Shown in pieces: positions 16,427-25,383 of a stretch of DNA of 64,000 bases (position 1 is its first letter; each line of letters opens with the position of its first letter). A model generated the notes under the pieces. That model ran no database searches. It saw only the letters and a list, made by a program, of their open reading frames with translations, and was not told the DNA's origin. The translations under genes were made by a program, and so were the position numbers. Source of the DNA: an uncultured Marivita sp. (lineage in GTDB: Bacteria; Pseudomonadota; Alphaproteobacteria; Rhodobacterales; Rhodobacteraceae); assembly GCF_947488135.1 (NCBI RefSeq), contig NZ_CANKYW010000005.1, positions 186,001 through 250,000 of the forward strand, written 5' to 3'.

Positions 16427-17433
16427 CGCCCGCCCCGGCGCAGGCGCGGATCGGCCCAGCGGTAGGACAGGTCCGTTGCGAGGTTGATCAGCACGTAAAA
16501 CGCGGCGATCACGATGGCGCCGCCCTGGGCCACCGCATAGTCGCGATTGAGCACCGCATCGACGGTCATCCGCCCGATGCCGGGATAGCCAAAGACCACC
16601 TCGGCAATCACCGATCCCCCCAGCATCGCGCCGAATTGCACCCCGATTACCGTCAGGATCCCCAGCGCAACATTGCGCAGTATATGCCGGAAGAAGACCC
16701 GCGGGCCCGGCACGCCCTTCATCCGGGCGGTGCGTATGTAGTCGGTCTTGGCCGTCTCGATCACGCCCACGCGGGTCAGACGCATCAGCACGCCCGAAGT
16801 GGTCAGCCCCACGGTGAGCGCGGGCAGCGTGACATGCTTGAGCCATGGCACGACAAGATCGAAGCGCCCCAGGATGATCGCGTCGATCAGAACGAAATTC
16901 GTCACCGCCTCGTAATCGACCGAGGAGGGCAGCCGTCCGAAGGCGGGAAACCACCCGAGCCAGAGTACAAAGACGATGATGAGCACGATCCCGAACCAGA
17001 ACCATGGCAGCGAGAAGAGCAGGACAGAGACCGTGCGCAACAGCCCGTCGGCCAGCGTTCCTGGAAAGGCCCCGGCCAAAAGGCCCATGCCGATCCCCGC
17101 AATCGTCATTACCACCAGGGAGGCCACCGCAAGCTCGATCGTCACCGGCAAGGTTTCGCCCACCATGGAGCTCACATCCTTGCCGGTCAGAAAGGAGCGC
17201 CCGAGATCGAAGCGGACAAGCTCGCCGAGGAAAATCCCGTATTGCTCCCATATCGACTTGTCGAGGCCCAAATCGGCGATCAACTGCTCCTTGAGCCCCG
17301 CCGTGGTGAATTGCGAGCCCAGAAGCTCGATGGAGGAGCCGGGCAGGGCGCGGAGCGCGAGAAACACGAGCGTTGCCACGAAAAACAGTGTGACGGGCAG
17401 GAAAATCAGCCTGCGAAAGACCTCGCCGCCCAT
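16423..17433 (-). CDS. Dipeptide-type ABC transporter permease (DppB-like)
   Basis: The 336-residue protein has an N-terminal helix (RLIFLPVTLFFVATLVFLALRALPG), the large periplasmic loop of the DppB type and the permease EAA motif (DYIRTARMKGVPGPRVFFRHILRN). Six membrane helices are apparent. It pairs with the DppC-like subunit, to which it is joined by a 1-bp stop/start overlap. Confidence 0.93.
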   Translation of the reverse strand: MGGEVFRRLIFLPVTLFFVATLVFLALRALPGSSIELLGSQFTTAGLKEQLIADLGLDKSIWEQYGIFLGELVRFDLGRSFLTGKDVSSMVGETLPVTIELAVASLVVMTIAGIGMGLLAGAFPGTLADGLLRTVSVLLFSLPWFWFGIVLIIVFVLWLGWFPAFGRLPSSVDYEAVTNFVLIDAIILGRFDLVVPWLKHVTLPALTVGLTTSGVLMRLTRVGVIETAKTDYIRTARMKGVPGPRVFFRHILRNVALGILTVIGVQFGAMLGGSVIAEVVFGYPGIGRMTVDAVLNRDYAVAQGGAIVIAAFYVLINLATDLSYRWADPRLRRGGR

Positions 17434-18278
17434 CAGCCGCCCTCCCGCTCATTGAGCTGATCGCCGCAGAAGGAGATGGCCAGAACGAATATCGCGATGA
17501 CGAGGCCGGGCAGGATGGTCTGTTCCGGCGCGATGAAGATCAACTCCTGCCCCTCCTTGACCATGTATCCCAGATCGGGTTCGGGCGGGCGCGCGCCCAT
17601 GCCGAGATAGGACAGCGCCGCGGCGGTCAGCGCGGCCACGGCCACCACGGAGGTGGCCTGCACCAGAAGCGGGCGCAGGATATTGGGTGCGACCTCGCTC
17701 ACCATCACATGCAGCATGCCAAAGCCCGAGGCCCGCGCCGCCATAACGTAATCACGCACCACCTCGCCCGCGGCCAGCGCACGGGTCAGCCGGGCAAAGA
17801 TCGGGATCTGGCTGATGGCGACGGCCAGCATGAGATTGAATGTCGAGGCTCCGAGCGCCACGAGAACGAGGATCGCCGCGAGGATCAGCGGAAAGGACAT
17901 CAGAATATCGACCGCGCGCATGATCATCCAGTCGAGCCAGCCACCCATGACGCCGGAAATCAGCCCCACAGCACCGCCGACAGCGACCGCCAGCGCCACG
18001 GCACCCACAGATACGAACATCATCGGTCCCAGCCCATGCAGGATCCGGCTAAATTGATCGCGACCGAAGCCATCGGTGCCAAACGGATGACCGGGCGAAA
18101 ACGGCGCCAACATTGGCGAGCCGACATTCTTGATCGGGTCATAAGGCGCAATGAGCGGCGCCGCGATAGCGGCAAAAATCAAGAGCCCGACTACGAGCCA
18201 CGGCAACAGCCGCAGCGCACCCGTCAGGGTGGGCAGGCGAAAGCGGTGCTGGTCGGCGCGGGTTGTGGGCATGATCAA
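17433..18278 (-). CDS. Dipeptide-type ABC transporter permease (DppC-like)
   Basis: This 281-residue protein shows the DppC N-terminal helix (RLLPWLVVGLLIFAAIAAPLIAPYDP), the HPFGTDGFGRDQFSRILHG motif typical of DppC and an EAA loop (VMAARASGFGMLHVMVSEVAPN). Two ATGs (18278 and 18272) are possible. It forms the membrane channel with the DppB-like protein. A stem-loop separates it from the preceding binding-protein gene. Confidence 0.92.
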   Translation of the reverse strand: MIMPTTRADQHRFRLPTLTGALRLLPWLVVGLLIFAAIAAPLIAPYDPIKNVGSPMLAPFSPGHPFGTDGFGRDQFSRILHGLGPMMFVSVGAVALAVAVGGAVGLISGVMGGWLDWMIMRAVDILMSFPLILAAILVLVALGASTFNLMLAVAISQIPIFARLTRALAAGEVVRDYVMAARASGFGMLHVMVSEVAPNILRPLLVQATSVVAVAALTAAALSYLGMGARPPEPDLGYMVKEGQELIFIAPEQTILPGLVIAIFVLAISFCGDQLNEREGG

Positions 18279-18293
18279 CCTGTGAAAGAGGAT

Positions 18294-18320
18294 GCCGCGG
18301 GCCGAGTTTCAACCCGCGGC
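18294..18320 (-). promoter_or_regulatory. Stem-loop after the ABC solute-binding-protein gene
   Basis: GCCGCGGG (18294-18301) and CCCGCGGC (18313-18320) form a perfect 8-bp GC-rich stem with an 11-nt loop in the 50-bp gap between the binding-protein and permease genes. There is no T-tract. Probably a 3'-end stabiliser or partial attenuator that raises binding-protein mRNA over the rest of the operon. Confidence 0.55.
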
Positions 18321-18328
18321 TGGGGCCA

Positions 18329-19912
18329 TTAGTTGGCAGGCGCGGCATTCTCAAGGAATGTCCGGTAGGTGCCGAGGGCATTGGCATTCACCCCTTGGAT
18401 GTCGTCCGACACGGCCACAGGCAGGAAGGTATTCACCAGCGCCGCAACCGGCATCATCTGCTCGGCCATGAAGGTGTTCAACTCGACATATAGGCGGCCC
18501 CGCGCCTCCGGATCGCTCTCCGCGTTGGCCGCCGCGATCCGCGCATCAAGCTCTGCCTGCTCAGGCAGGCTCGTCTGGGCCGTGATCTCCTGCGCCGCAC
18601 TGGTCGAGGAGCCATAGAGCGGCGAAAAGCGACCGTCGGGATCAGGGAAGAAGGCCGAGCGCTGCACGAATGCAAGCTCGTGCGCCGTCTTGTCGAAAAG
18701 CTGCGCGTTGAATGTGCCGGTGTCGAGATATTCGACCGTGACAACAAAGCCCGCCTCGTTGAGACTTCGCTCAACCACTTGACCCAGACGCGGCCAGAAG
18801 CCTTGGTTTTCCGAAATCAGCGTTAGCTCCGTGCCGACCGCACCCGCCTCCTCAAGAAGCGCGCGCGCGGCTTCGGTATCCGAGCGGCTCAGTTCCATAT
18901 GCTCTGGCGCGTAGCCCTGCTCGGCGGCGGGGGTGATATAGCCCGGCATCTCGGCCTTGCCGAAGAACACCTCGTCGATGATTGCCTGCCGATCCACCGC
19001 AAGGCTCACTGCGCGGCGCACATTGATATTGGACAGCGCCTCCACCTCGACATTCATCGCAAGCGTGAGCGAAATGAACGCCGCCGATTGCTCGATGCGA
19101 ATGCCGGGCATTGCCTCGAGGCGGTCGACATTGGAATGCGGGATAAGGTTCGTCACATCCAGATCGCCACTGGCCAGCGAGGTCATCTGCGCGACCGGCT
19201 CGGGGATGACCTGCATAACCACCCGCTCGATGGCGGGCTTGCCGCCGTAGAAATTGTCGAATGCCTCTAGAACGGCGCGCTCGTTTGGCGTGACGCTGCT
19301 GATCTTGTAAGGGCCGCAGGAGACGAAATTGAGGCCTATCTCTTTGCCGTGCTGTTCTAGTGCGGTGGGCGATATGATGATCATGTCGGGTCGAGTGAGA
19401 CGACCGAGGATTGCTGCATCCGGAGCGTTGAGCATAATGCGGAAGGTCATGTCGTCGGGCGTGTCGAAGCCTTTGACATTCGCGCCGCCGAGGTTGTCGG
19501 CGGCAAAGGATGCATCGGGGCGCGTCGGATCGGTCTCGTCGAACATTCGGTCGAATGTGCGCTTGACCGCCGCCGCGTCGATGGGTGTGTCGTCGTGGAA
19601 GGTGAGGCCTGGACGGATGGTGAAATCATAGACCGTGCCATCATCGGAAATCGTCCAGCTTTCGGCCACGGCGGGCTGCGGCAATGGATTGTCGAAATCC
19701 ATATGAGTGAGGCCACGGGCGACCGTGTCCATCACATGCACCGTATCGCCGAAGCCGACCCAGGTGTGCGGCTCGAAATTGCCCACGAGGCCGGGAAGGG
19801 CGAAGACGAGCGTTTTCCCGTCCTGCGCAAAGGCAGGTAGCGACAGGGTGCTGGCAACGGTCGTGCCGCCCATGAGGGCCGCAAACTGGCGGCGGGTGAT
19901 CGAAGTATTCAT
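18329..19912 (-). CDS. ABC transporter solute-binding protein (family 5, dipeptide type, Tat signal)
   Basis: The 527-residue SBP_bac_5 protein begins MNTSITRRQFAALMGG, a twin-arginine (Tat) signal followed by a hydrophobic stretch and AFAQD cleavage region. Family blocks include PAVAESWTISDDGTVYDFTIRPGLTFHDDTPIDAAAV and NVRRAVSLAVDRQAIIDEVFFGKAEM. An upstream in-frame ATG at 19999 would bury the Tat motif, so 19912 was chosen. It delivers substrate to the DppBCDF-like importer encoded immediately downstream. Family 5 proteins bind peptides, glutathione, opines and other small polar molecules. Confidence 0.92.
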   Translation of the reverse strand: MNTSITRRQFAALMGGTTVASTLSLPAFAQDGKTLVFALPGLVGNFEPHTWVGFGDTVHVMDTVARGLTHMDFDNPLPQPAVAESWTISDDGTVYDFTIRPGLTFHDDTPIDAAAVKRTFDRMFDETDPTRPDASFAADNLGGANVKGFDTPDDMTFRIMLNAPDAAILGRLTRPDMIIISPTALEQHGKEIGLNFVSCGPYKISSVTPNERAVLEAFDNFYGGKPAIERVVMQVIPEPVAQMTSLASGDLDVTNLIPHSNVDRLEAMPGIRIEQSAAFISLTLAMNVEVEALSNINVRRAVSLAVDRQAIIDEVFFGKAEMPGYITPAAEQGYAPEHMELSRSDTEAARALLEEAGAVGTELTLISENQGFWPRLGQVVERSLNEAGFVVTVEYLDTGTFNAQLFDKTAHELAFVQRSAFFPDPDGRFSPLYGSSTSAAQEITAQTSLPEQAELDARIAAANAESDPEARGRLYVELNTFMAEQMMPVAALVNTFLPVAVSDDIQGVNANALGTYRTFLENAAPAN

Positions 19913-19950
19913 TTCGTTTCCTCTCTGTTTTGTGATTGTTTTTCTTCTTG

Positions 19951-20352
19951 TTATACGGTTTCGCCCAAAAGGCTGACATGGGCCGAGACGATGCGCCAAC
20001 CCTCAGGCGTGCGCAGCAGCGTCTTGGTCTCGCGCCCCGGCTGGGCATGGCCGGGGCGTTGGTATTCGGCATTGGCCGTGGCGAAATCGGTACCATAGGT
20101 CGTGATCACAATGTTCATCAGCGTCCGGGTAAAGGCGCCTGTGGTCCGCGCCCGGCGAAAGGCGCTGATCTCCTCCCAGCCATAGAGATTCTCGCCCACG
20201 CCATAGCGGGTGGTCTGGGGCGCGTTGAGGAAAAGCTCCTCCATCACCGGCACGTCATTGCCGGTCAGCGCCGCCTCGTAGCGCTCGAACACTGCGCGCA
20301 CTTCTGCGACCACTTCCGGGAGATTTATGGGAAGGGGGGTGGCGTCAGACAT
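19951..20352 (-). CDS. hpxZ: HpxZ/AtzH-like SnoaL-fold protein
   Basis: The 133-residue protein reads LPEVVAEVRAVFERYEAALTGNDVPVMEELFLNAPQTTRYGVGENLYGWEEISAFRRAR, then TYGTDFATANAEYQRPGHAQPGRETKTLLRTPEGWRIVSAHVS. That is the NTF2/SnoaL-like fold of the family annotated as oxalurate-catabolism protein HpxZ (related to AtzH). The start at 20352 overlaps the amidase stop by 8 bp; an upstream ATG was rejected because it lies deep in the amidase gene. It commonly travels with AtzE-type amidases. Exact reaction in this operon unknown. Confidence 0.82.
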   Translation of the reverse strand: MSDATPLPINLPEVVAEVRAVFERYEAALTGNDVPVMEELFLNAPQTTRYGVGENLYGWEEISAFRRARTTGAFTRTLMNIVITTYGTDFATANAEYQRPGHAQPGRETKTLLRTPEGWRIVSAHVSLLGETV

Positions 20353-21691
20353 GGCTCGCCTCCTCTGGCGCAGTGTGAAATCCTGCCGCTTCCAATTTAG
20401 CAGCGCTGGCCAGCAACGTCGCCTCCGCGTGCGGTGCGGCAATAAGCTGAACCCCGACAGGCAGACCACTCAACTCGCCCCGCCGCGCCAGCACGATGAT
20501 CGGCACGCCGGTCAGCGTCAGCGCCTGGGTAAACATGCCGATGCCGAGCCGGATGGGCAGGGCGCTGCCCGCGACCTCATGGGTATCGGTGCCGACCGGA
20601 AAGGCGGGGCAGGGAGTTGCCGGGGCGATGAGAATGTCGGCCTGCGCGTGCAGATCCGCCAACTCGACAGAGACCATGCGGCGCAGCTTCTGCGCGCGGG
20701 TGGTCCAGATTGCGGGGCTCATGGCGCCGGCGGTGAGGCGGTGGCGCACGAGGGGGCCGTAGCCCTCGGGCCGTGCGGCGAGGCGTGCAAGGTGGGTCTG
20801 GCCACCCTCGGAGGTGGTGAGAATGAAACTAGCCGCGCGCGCTTCTTCGGCATGGCGCAGCTCGAGCGTCTCCCGCACATCGAGCGCCGTGCAGGCGGCC
20901 TCCATCGCGGTGGCGACATCCTCTTGCAGCGGCGCGGCGAACCAACCACCGAGGCGGGCGACGCGCGGGGCGGCAAGCTCAGCTTGTGGGACGCGAGCGG
21001 CGATGGGGTCTGCCGGGTCCGGCTGGTCCATCGCGGCAAAGGCACGGGCGGCATCGGACACATTTGCGGCAAAGATGCCCACATGGTCAAGACTCGGAAC
21101 GAAAGGAAAGACACCGTTGCGTGAAAGCCTGCCATAGCTGGGCTTGAACCCGATTGCGCCGGACAACGCCGCAGGCACTCGGGCCGAGCCATTGGTATCC
21201 GTGCCGAGCGCAAGGGGCACGGCACCGGATGCCACAAGCGCGGCGGATCCCGACGAAGAGCCGCCGGGCGACAGCCTGCGGTCGCGGGGATTGAGCGTAT
21301 CGCCGTCATGGGCGTTTTCGCCGGAAAAGCCATAGGCGAACTCATCCATATTCGTCGTCGCCACCAGCACCGCGCCCGCCGCTTCGAGAGCGCGGATCAC
21401 GAAGGCATCCTCGCGCGCGGGGGCGTCGCCATCGGTCGCGGCGCTGCCCGCGCGTGTGGTCTGCCCGGCCACATCGAAGATGTTTTTCACCGCAAATGGC
21501 ACGCCCGCGAGCGGGCCATTGGTTTCGCCCTGCGCGTCCATCCGGGCGGCGCGTGTGCGGGCGCGGTCGGCAAGCAAGGCCGTCACCGCGTTGCAGCGAT
21601 CCGCCGCGCAGGCGTCGAGTGCGCGATTGACGCTTTCGGAAATGCTCATGCGCCCTGCGCGCACCGCCTCGGAGATGGCGGCGGCACTCAT
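20345..21691 (-). CDS. hpxY: AtzE/HpxY-type amidase (amidase-signature family)
   Basis: This 448-residue amidase-signature enzyme has the Ser-cisSer-Lys triad region: K69 in GVPFAVKNIFDVAG, the glycine/serine block GGSSSGSAALVASG (143-156) and nucleophile Ser169 in TDTNGSARVP. The family includes AtzE (1-carboxybiuret hydrolase) and HpxY of the purine/oxalurate pathway. It overlaps the small DUF4089/AtzG-like gene by ATGA. In AtzG-AtzE the small protein is a structural partner, so a complex is likely. The substrate is probably a small N-carboxy or ureido amide. Confidence 0.88.
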   Translation of the reverse strand: MSAAAISEAVRAGRMSISESVNRALDACAADRCNAVTALLADRARTRAARMDAQGETNGPLAGVPFAVKNIFDVAGQTTRAGSAATDGDAPAREDAFVIRALEAAGAVLVATTNMDEFAYGFSGENAHDGDTLNPRDRRLSPGGSSSGSAALVASGAVPLALGTDTNGSARVPAALSGAIGFKPSYGRLSRNGVFPFVPSLDHVGIFAANVSDAARAFAAMDQPDPADPIAARVPQAELAAPRVARLGGWFAAPLQEDVATAMEAACTALDVRETLELRHAEEARAASFILTTSEGGQTHLARLAARPEGYGPLVRHRLTAGAMSPAIWTTRAQKLRRMVSVELADLHAQADILIAPATPCPAFPVGTDTHEVAGSALPIRLGIGMFTQALTLTGVPIIVLARRGELSGLPVGVQLIAAPHAEATLLASAAKLEAAGFHTAPEEASHV

Positions 21692-21909
21692 GGCGCGGGC
21701 TCCGCGCGAAAGACCGGCGCAGGCTCCTCCAAGTCGATCTGGGGGATATCGGCCAGCAGTGCGGCAAAGCCCGCCGAACGTTCGAGGTTCATCGCGATCT
21801 CCGCCACATCATCCTCGCCCAAGCGCAAACCGATGGCAGGTGCCGTGGCACGCACCAGCGCCTCCGCCTCAAAGCCCTCGGGGGCGGCGAGAAATGTCCG
21901 CACGCTCAT
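21688..21909 (-). CDS. hpxX: AtzG/HpxX-like small subunit (DUF4089 type)
   Basis: The 73-residue protein starts MSVRTFLAAPEGFEAEALVRATAPAIGLRLGEDDVAEIAMNLERSAGFAALL, the helical pattern of DUF4089/AtzG proteins that clamp onto AtzE-type amidases. It overlaps HpxW-like and HpxY-like genes by 4 bp on each side, the arrangement expected for a co-translated subunit. Upstream in-frame starts lie inside the gamma-glutamyltransferase-like gene and were not used. Confidence 0.82.
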   Translation of the reverse strand: MSVRTFLAAPEGFEAEALVRATAPAIGLRLGEDDVAEIAMNLERSAGFAALLADIPQIDLEEPAPVFRAEPAP

Positions 21910-23657
21910 CGGCCCACCGCATAGGTGATGCGCCGGGGATCGGCGGCGGCGATCAGCCGGGGGCGTCCCCCCTCGGCAAGAATGCGCGTTCCCGCGATGG
22001 AGACCCCACCGGCATCGAACTCGAAGGCGGGCCATTGGTGGAGCACATGGCCGCGCGCCGCGAGATCAGCCAGCACCGCCTCGGGAAACCGCGCCTCGAG
22101 CGCCATGCGCTTGGGAAAGGTCGGATGCGGATAGAACGAGCCGGGATGCGAGAAGCTCGCGACGCGCGGCGCCTCGACCGCCTGTTGCGGGGTCATGCCG
22201 TAGCAGATCATGTCGACCACGCTTTGCACCATCGCCTGCACTATCATATCGCCGCCGGGACAGCCCACGGCCATCGCCTCGCCCGTGGCCGGGTTGGCGA
22301 TGATGGCGGGGGCGGGGGTGAGCCGGGGGCGTTTTCCGGGGGCAATCGCGGCCGGGTGCGCCGGGTCGAGACGGCTCTGCACGCCGCGCGGCGAGACGAA
22401 ATAACCAAGGCCGGGCGCAATAGGCGCGCCGTCAATCGTGTCGCTGGGCATCGACGAAAAGATATTTCCGGCGGCATCTGCGGCGGCGATATAGGTTGTG
22501 TCGCAACGCGTGGTGCCGCCTGCGGGGGCGGTGCCGGCGCCGACGAGCACCCTGGACGCGTCGATCTCGTCGCGCAGCGCGCCCAGACGCGCCGGATCGA
22601 GCAGCGCCTCGATCTGCGTCTCGGCAAAAGTGGGATCGGCATAGTGCCGCTCACGCTCGGCAAAGCCCTGTTTCATCGCCTCGCACATCAGGTGCAGATG
22701 ATCCGCCGAGCCGCGCGCCAGCTCCTCCAGCGGCAGACCGTCGAGGATGCCAAGCGCCTGAAGCATGACCGGGCCCTGACCCACGATGCCGGGCGTGGAC
22801 ACCTGCCAGCCGCGAAACTCGACGCCGGGCGCAATGCCAACGTCTGGCCGGTAATTCGCGAGATCATCCGTGGTCAGCCAGCCGCCGGTCTCGCGGTGAA
22901 AGCTGATCAGCTCTTGCGCCAATTCGCCCTCATAGAACAGAGCCCGCGCAGCGGCGATACCCTCCTCGCGGGAACCCGCGTCGCAGGCCGCCAGCCGCTC
23001 CAGCGTGCGGCTCAGATCGGCCTGCACCAGCATCTCGCCGGGCAGCGGCGCGCGGCCCTCGGGCCAGTAGATCGCCTTTGAGGAGGGATAGGCCGCAAAG
23101 CCGTTGCCCAGCAATTCCAGCGCCTTCGCCGAGCGCTGGTCGAGCACGATCCCGTTTTGCGCCGCATCGATGGCGGGGGCCACCGCCTCGGTAAAGCGCA
23201 TCGTGCCGAAGCGCGACAGCGCCGTGCACCAGACATCGAACGCGGCGGGCACCACACCGGGCGGTGATCCCAGTGGCATGTCTCCGTCGTGGCGCTCGAG
23301 GAAAGCCTCGAGCGTAACCTCCGCGCCCCAGGGGCCGACGCCGTCGAGCACATGCACGCGCGCGTCTCCGGCCATGCGGATCAGCGTGGGCGCCACGCCG
23401 CCGAGGTTGCACATATCGACCTGGACCACGTTGGACAAAAGCCCGCCGACCACACCGGCATCAATCGCTGTCCCGCCCTGTGCCATCACCTCGGCCATCA
23501 CCTGTGCCACCACGGGATGCCCGGCAGAGACGGTAAAATCACGGCCTACAATCGTTGGCCGCATGGATTCCGGCTCGGGAAAGACCGCAGGCGTCGGTGA
23601 GCCCGCGTTGCGCATGCCGCCGGTCTGGTCGGCGCCGGGTTTTGCGGTGTCTGCCAT
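21906..23657 (-). CDS. hpxW: HpxW-like Ntn amidohydrolase (gamma-glutamyltransferase family)
   Basis: This 583-residue Ntn hydrolase has the family start SAGHPVVAQVMAEVMAQGGTAIDAGVV and the autoprocessing site RCDTTYIAAADAAGNIFSSMPS, with the nucleophilic Thr at about 387-388. Late blocks are GKRPRLTPAPAIIANPATGEAMAVGCPGGD. Cleavage there would give large and small subunits. No signal peptide is seen, unlike periplasmic Ggt, fitting the cytoplasmic HpxW type shown in Klebsiella to be an oxamate amidohydrolase. Its position next to HpxX-, HpxY- and HpxZ-like genes supports that class, though not the exact substrate. Confidence 0.85.
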   Translation of the reverse strand: MADTAKPGADQTGGMRNAGSPTPAVFPEPESMRPTIVGRDFTVSAGHPVVAQVMAEVMAQGGTAIDAGVVGGLLSNVVQVDMCNLGGVAPTLIRMAGDARVHVLDGVGPWGAEVTLEAFLERHDGDMPLGSPPGVVPAAFDVWCTALSRFGTMRFTEAVAPAIDAAQNGIVLDQRSAKALELLGNGFAAYPSSKAIYWPEGRAPLPGEMLVQADLSRTLERLAACDAGSREEGIAAARALFYEGELAQELISFHRETGGWLTTDDLANYRPDVGIAPGVEFRGWQVSTPGIVGQGPVMLQALGILDGLPLEELARGSADHLHLMCEAMKQGFAERERHYADPTFAETQIEALLDPARLGALRDEIDASRVLVGAGTAPAGGTTRCDTTYIAAADAAGNIFSSMPSDTIDGAPIAPGLGYFVSPRGVQSRLDPAHPAAIAPGKRPRLTPAPAIIANPATGEAMAVGCPGGDMIVQAMVQSVVDMICYGMTPQQAVEAPRVASFSHPGSFYPHPTFPKRMALEARFPEAVLADLAARGHVLHQWPAFEFDAGGVSIAGTRILAEGGRPRLIAAADPRRITYAVGR

Positions 23658-24376
23658 CAGAGAAGGTATCCTGCATCTACGGGTATCGTTGTGCCGGTCA
23701 CTGCCGAGAACTCGGGCGAGCAGAGCGCCATGCAGACCCGCGCCACCTCACCCGGCTGCACGAGGCGCTGCGCCGCGCCGGTATGGGCGAAGCTCTTCCA
23801 GACCTCGGCCTCGTCATCGCCGCCCGCCTTCGCGATGTCGCGGGCCACGGCGCGCAGCATCGGCGTGTCGACATTGCCCGGCGCCACGGCGTTTACCCTT
23901 ATTTGATGGGGCGTCAGCTCGGCGGCCATGGATTGCACCAGCGCGATCAGCCCGGCCTTTGAGGCAGAATATGCCGACGCCATCGCCTCGCCGCGCACGC
24001 CCGCCGCCGAGGAGATGAGAATAATCGCGCCGCCCTTGCCCTCGGTGATCATCGGCCCGGTGAAAGCCGCACAGACATGGGCCGCACCATCGAGATTGAC
24101 CGCCATGATCCGCCGCCAAACGGCGGGATCGGTCCGGGCGATGGGCATGGTGGCCACGATACCGGCGGCATAGATCACCGCGTCGACCGGGCCGGTCCTT
24201 TCTGCTAGCGCGGTGCAAGCCTCGGGGTTGGTAACATCGAGAATGTGGCTCTCTGCCCCGCCTGGTGCCTCGGTGAGATCGGCGGCGATTACATGCCAGC
24301 CAGCGCCCGCCATGAGGCCCACACAGGCCTGCCCGATACCGCCCGCCGCGCCGATGATGAGAACCCGCTCGCTCAT
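23657..24376 (-). CDS. Short-chain dehydrogenase/reductase
   Basis: The 239-residue classical SDR has the cofactor motif GAAGGIGQACVG, YAAGIV, a catalytic Ser in ILISSAAGVRG and the YSASK dyad (YSASKAGLIALVQS). It ends with the substrate-loop and SEFSAVTGTTIPVDAGYLL C-terminus. It overlaps the E1 beta gene by 4 bp on one side and shares one base with the HpxW-like gene on the other. Likely an alcohol/ketone interconversion in the operon pathway. Confidence 0.9.
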   Translation of the reverse strand: MSERVLIIGAAGGIGQACVGLMAGAGWHVIAADLTEAPGGAESHILDVTNPEACTALAERTGPVDAVIYAAGIVATMPIARTDPAVWRRIMAVNLDGAAHVCAAFTGPMITEGKGGAIILISSAAGVRGEAMASAYSASKAGLIALVQSMAAELTPHQIRVNAVAPGNVDTPMLRAVARDIAKAGGDDEAEVWKSFAHTGAAQRLVQPGEVARVCMALCSPEFSAVTGTTIPVDAGYLL

Positions 24377-25383
24377 GCACCGTTGGCCATCTTGCGCAGG
24401 CGCTCGACGATCATCTCTTTTCCGGGAACGACCGCCTTTTCAAGCGTCAATGCTGCCGGGATCGGCACATCCGGAACCGCCAGCCGCTCCACCTGTTTCA
24501 ACGTGCCGTGGCCTATGGTGTCGAGCACCCGCAGGGTCAGTTCCGCGCTTAGCCCGAAGCTCTGGTAATCCTCGTCCACCACCAACAGTCGCCCGGTCTT
24601 TTCCGCAGAGCGCGCCACAGTATCACTGTCGAGCGGCACCACCGAGCGCAGGTCGACCACCTCTACCGACAGACCTTCGCCCGCAAGCTTCGCCGCCGCC
24701 GCAAGTGCGTGTTCAACCGTGGCGCTGAGCGTGGCCAGCGTCACGTCGGAGCCTTCGCGTACCACCGCCGCCTCGCCAATCGGCACGGTATAGGCCTCTT
24801 CCGGCACCTCGGCCCCATGGGCAAAATCGCGGCATTTGCGCAGTAATAGTGCCTTATGTTCGATAAACACCACCGGATCGTCACTGCGCAGCGCGGCGGC
24901 CATCAGCCCCTTGTGATCATGGGGCGAGCAGGGCGCCACCACCTTCAGCCCCGGCAGATGCGCGAAGAGGCCCCAGAGACATTGCGAATGCTGCGCCGCG
25001 GAGCCGATGCAGCCGCCAGCGGTCTTGAAGACAATCGGCATCTTCTGCCGTCCACCGGACATATAGGGGATCTTGCCCGCGGCGTTATAAACCTGTTCGA
25101 GACAGACCCCGATGAAATCGACGAACATGATCTCGATCAGCGGGCGCATTCCGGCCTGCGCCAGCCCGACGCCCATGCCGGTAAAGGCCATCTCGGCAAT
25201 GGGTGCATCCACCACGCGGCCCTTGCCAAACCGCTCCTGAAGCCCGCGCGTGGCGCCGAAAACGCCGCCCGCGCGGCCAATATCCTCGCCGATGGCCAAA
25301 ATGGTCTCGTCGCGCGCCATCTCCTGACCGATGGCCTCGGAGATGATCATCGGAAGCGGCAGCGCCGTGCGATCCTGGGTCAT
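24373..25383 (-). CDS. TPP-dependent 2-oxoacid/acetoin dehydrogenase E1 component, beta subunit
   Basis: This 336-residue protein has the transketolase-like Pyr domain (ISEAIGQEMARDETILAIGEDIGRAGGVFGATRGLQERFGKGRVVDAPIAEMAFTGMGVG) and a transketolase C-terminal domain (SVEVVDLRSVVPLDSDTVARSAEKTGRLLVVDEDYQSFG). It pairs with the alpha subunit (4-bp overlap) to form an alpha2beta2 E1. No lipoyl E2 or E3 gene is near, so it either borrows them or acts as a stand-alone TPP carboligase/decarboxylase. Confidence 0.9.
   Translation of the reverse strand: MTQDRTALPLPMIISEAIGQEMARDETILAIGEDIGRAGGVFGATRGLQERFGKGRVVDAPIAEMAFTGMGVGLAQAGMRPLIEIMFVDFIGVCLEQVYNAAGKIPYMSGGRQKMPIVFKTAGGCIGSAAQHSQCLWGLFAHLPGLKVVAPCSPHDHKGLMAAALRSDDPVVFIEHKALLLRKCRDFAHGAEVPEEAYTVPIGEAAVVREGSDVTLATLSATVEHALAAAAKLAGEGLSVEVVDLRSVVPLDSDTVARSAEKTGRLLVVDEDYQSFGLSAELTLRVLDTIGHGTLKQVERLAVPDVPIPAALTLEKAVVPGKEMIVERLRKMANGA

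Noticed and set aside
15455-17452. 665-codon frame suggesting a permease-ATPase fusion
   Set aside because: The part upstream of 16426 is an out-of-frame reading of the DppB-like permease; the ATPase starts with its own ATG overlapping the permease stop.
21456-23081. 541-codon plus-strand open frame
   Set aside because: Antisense shadow of the amidase and HpxW-like genes; low-complexity, Arg/Ala-rich, no motif.
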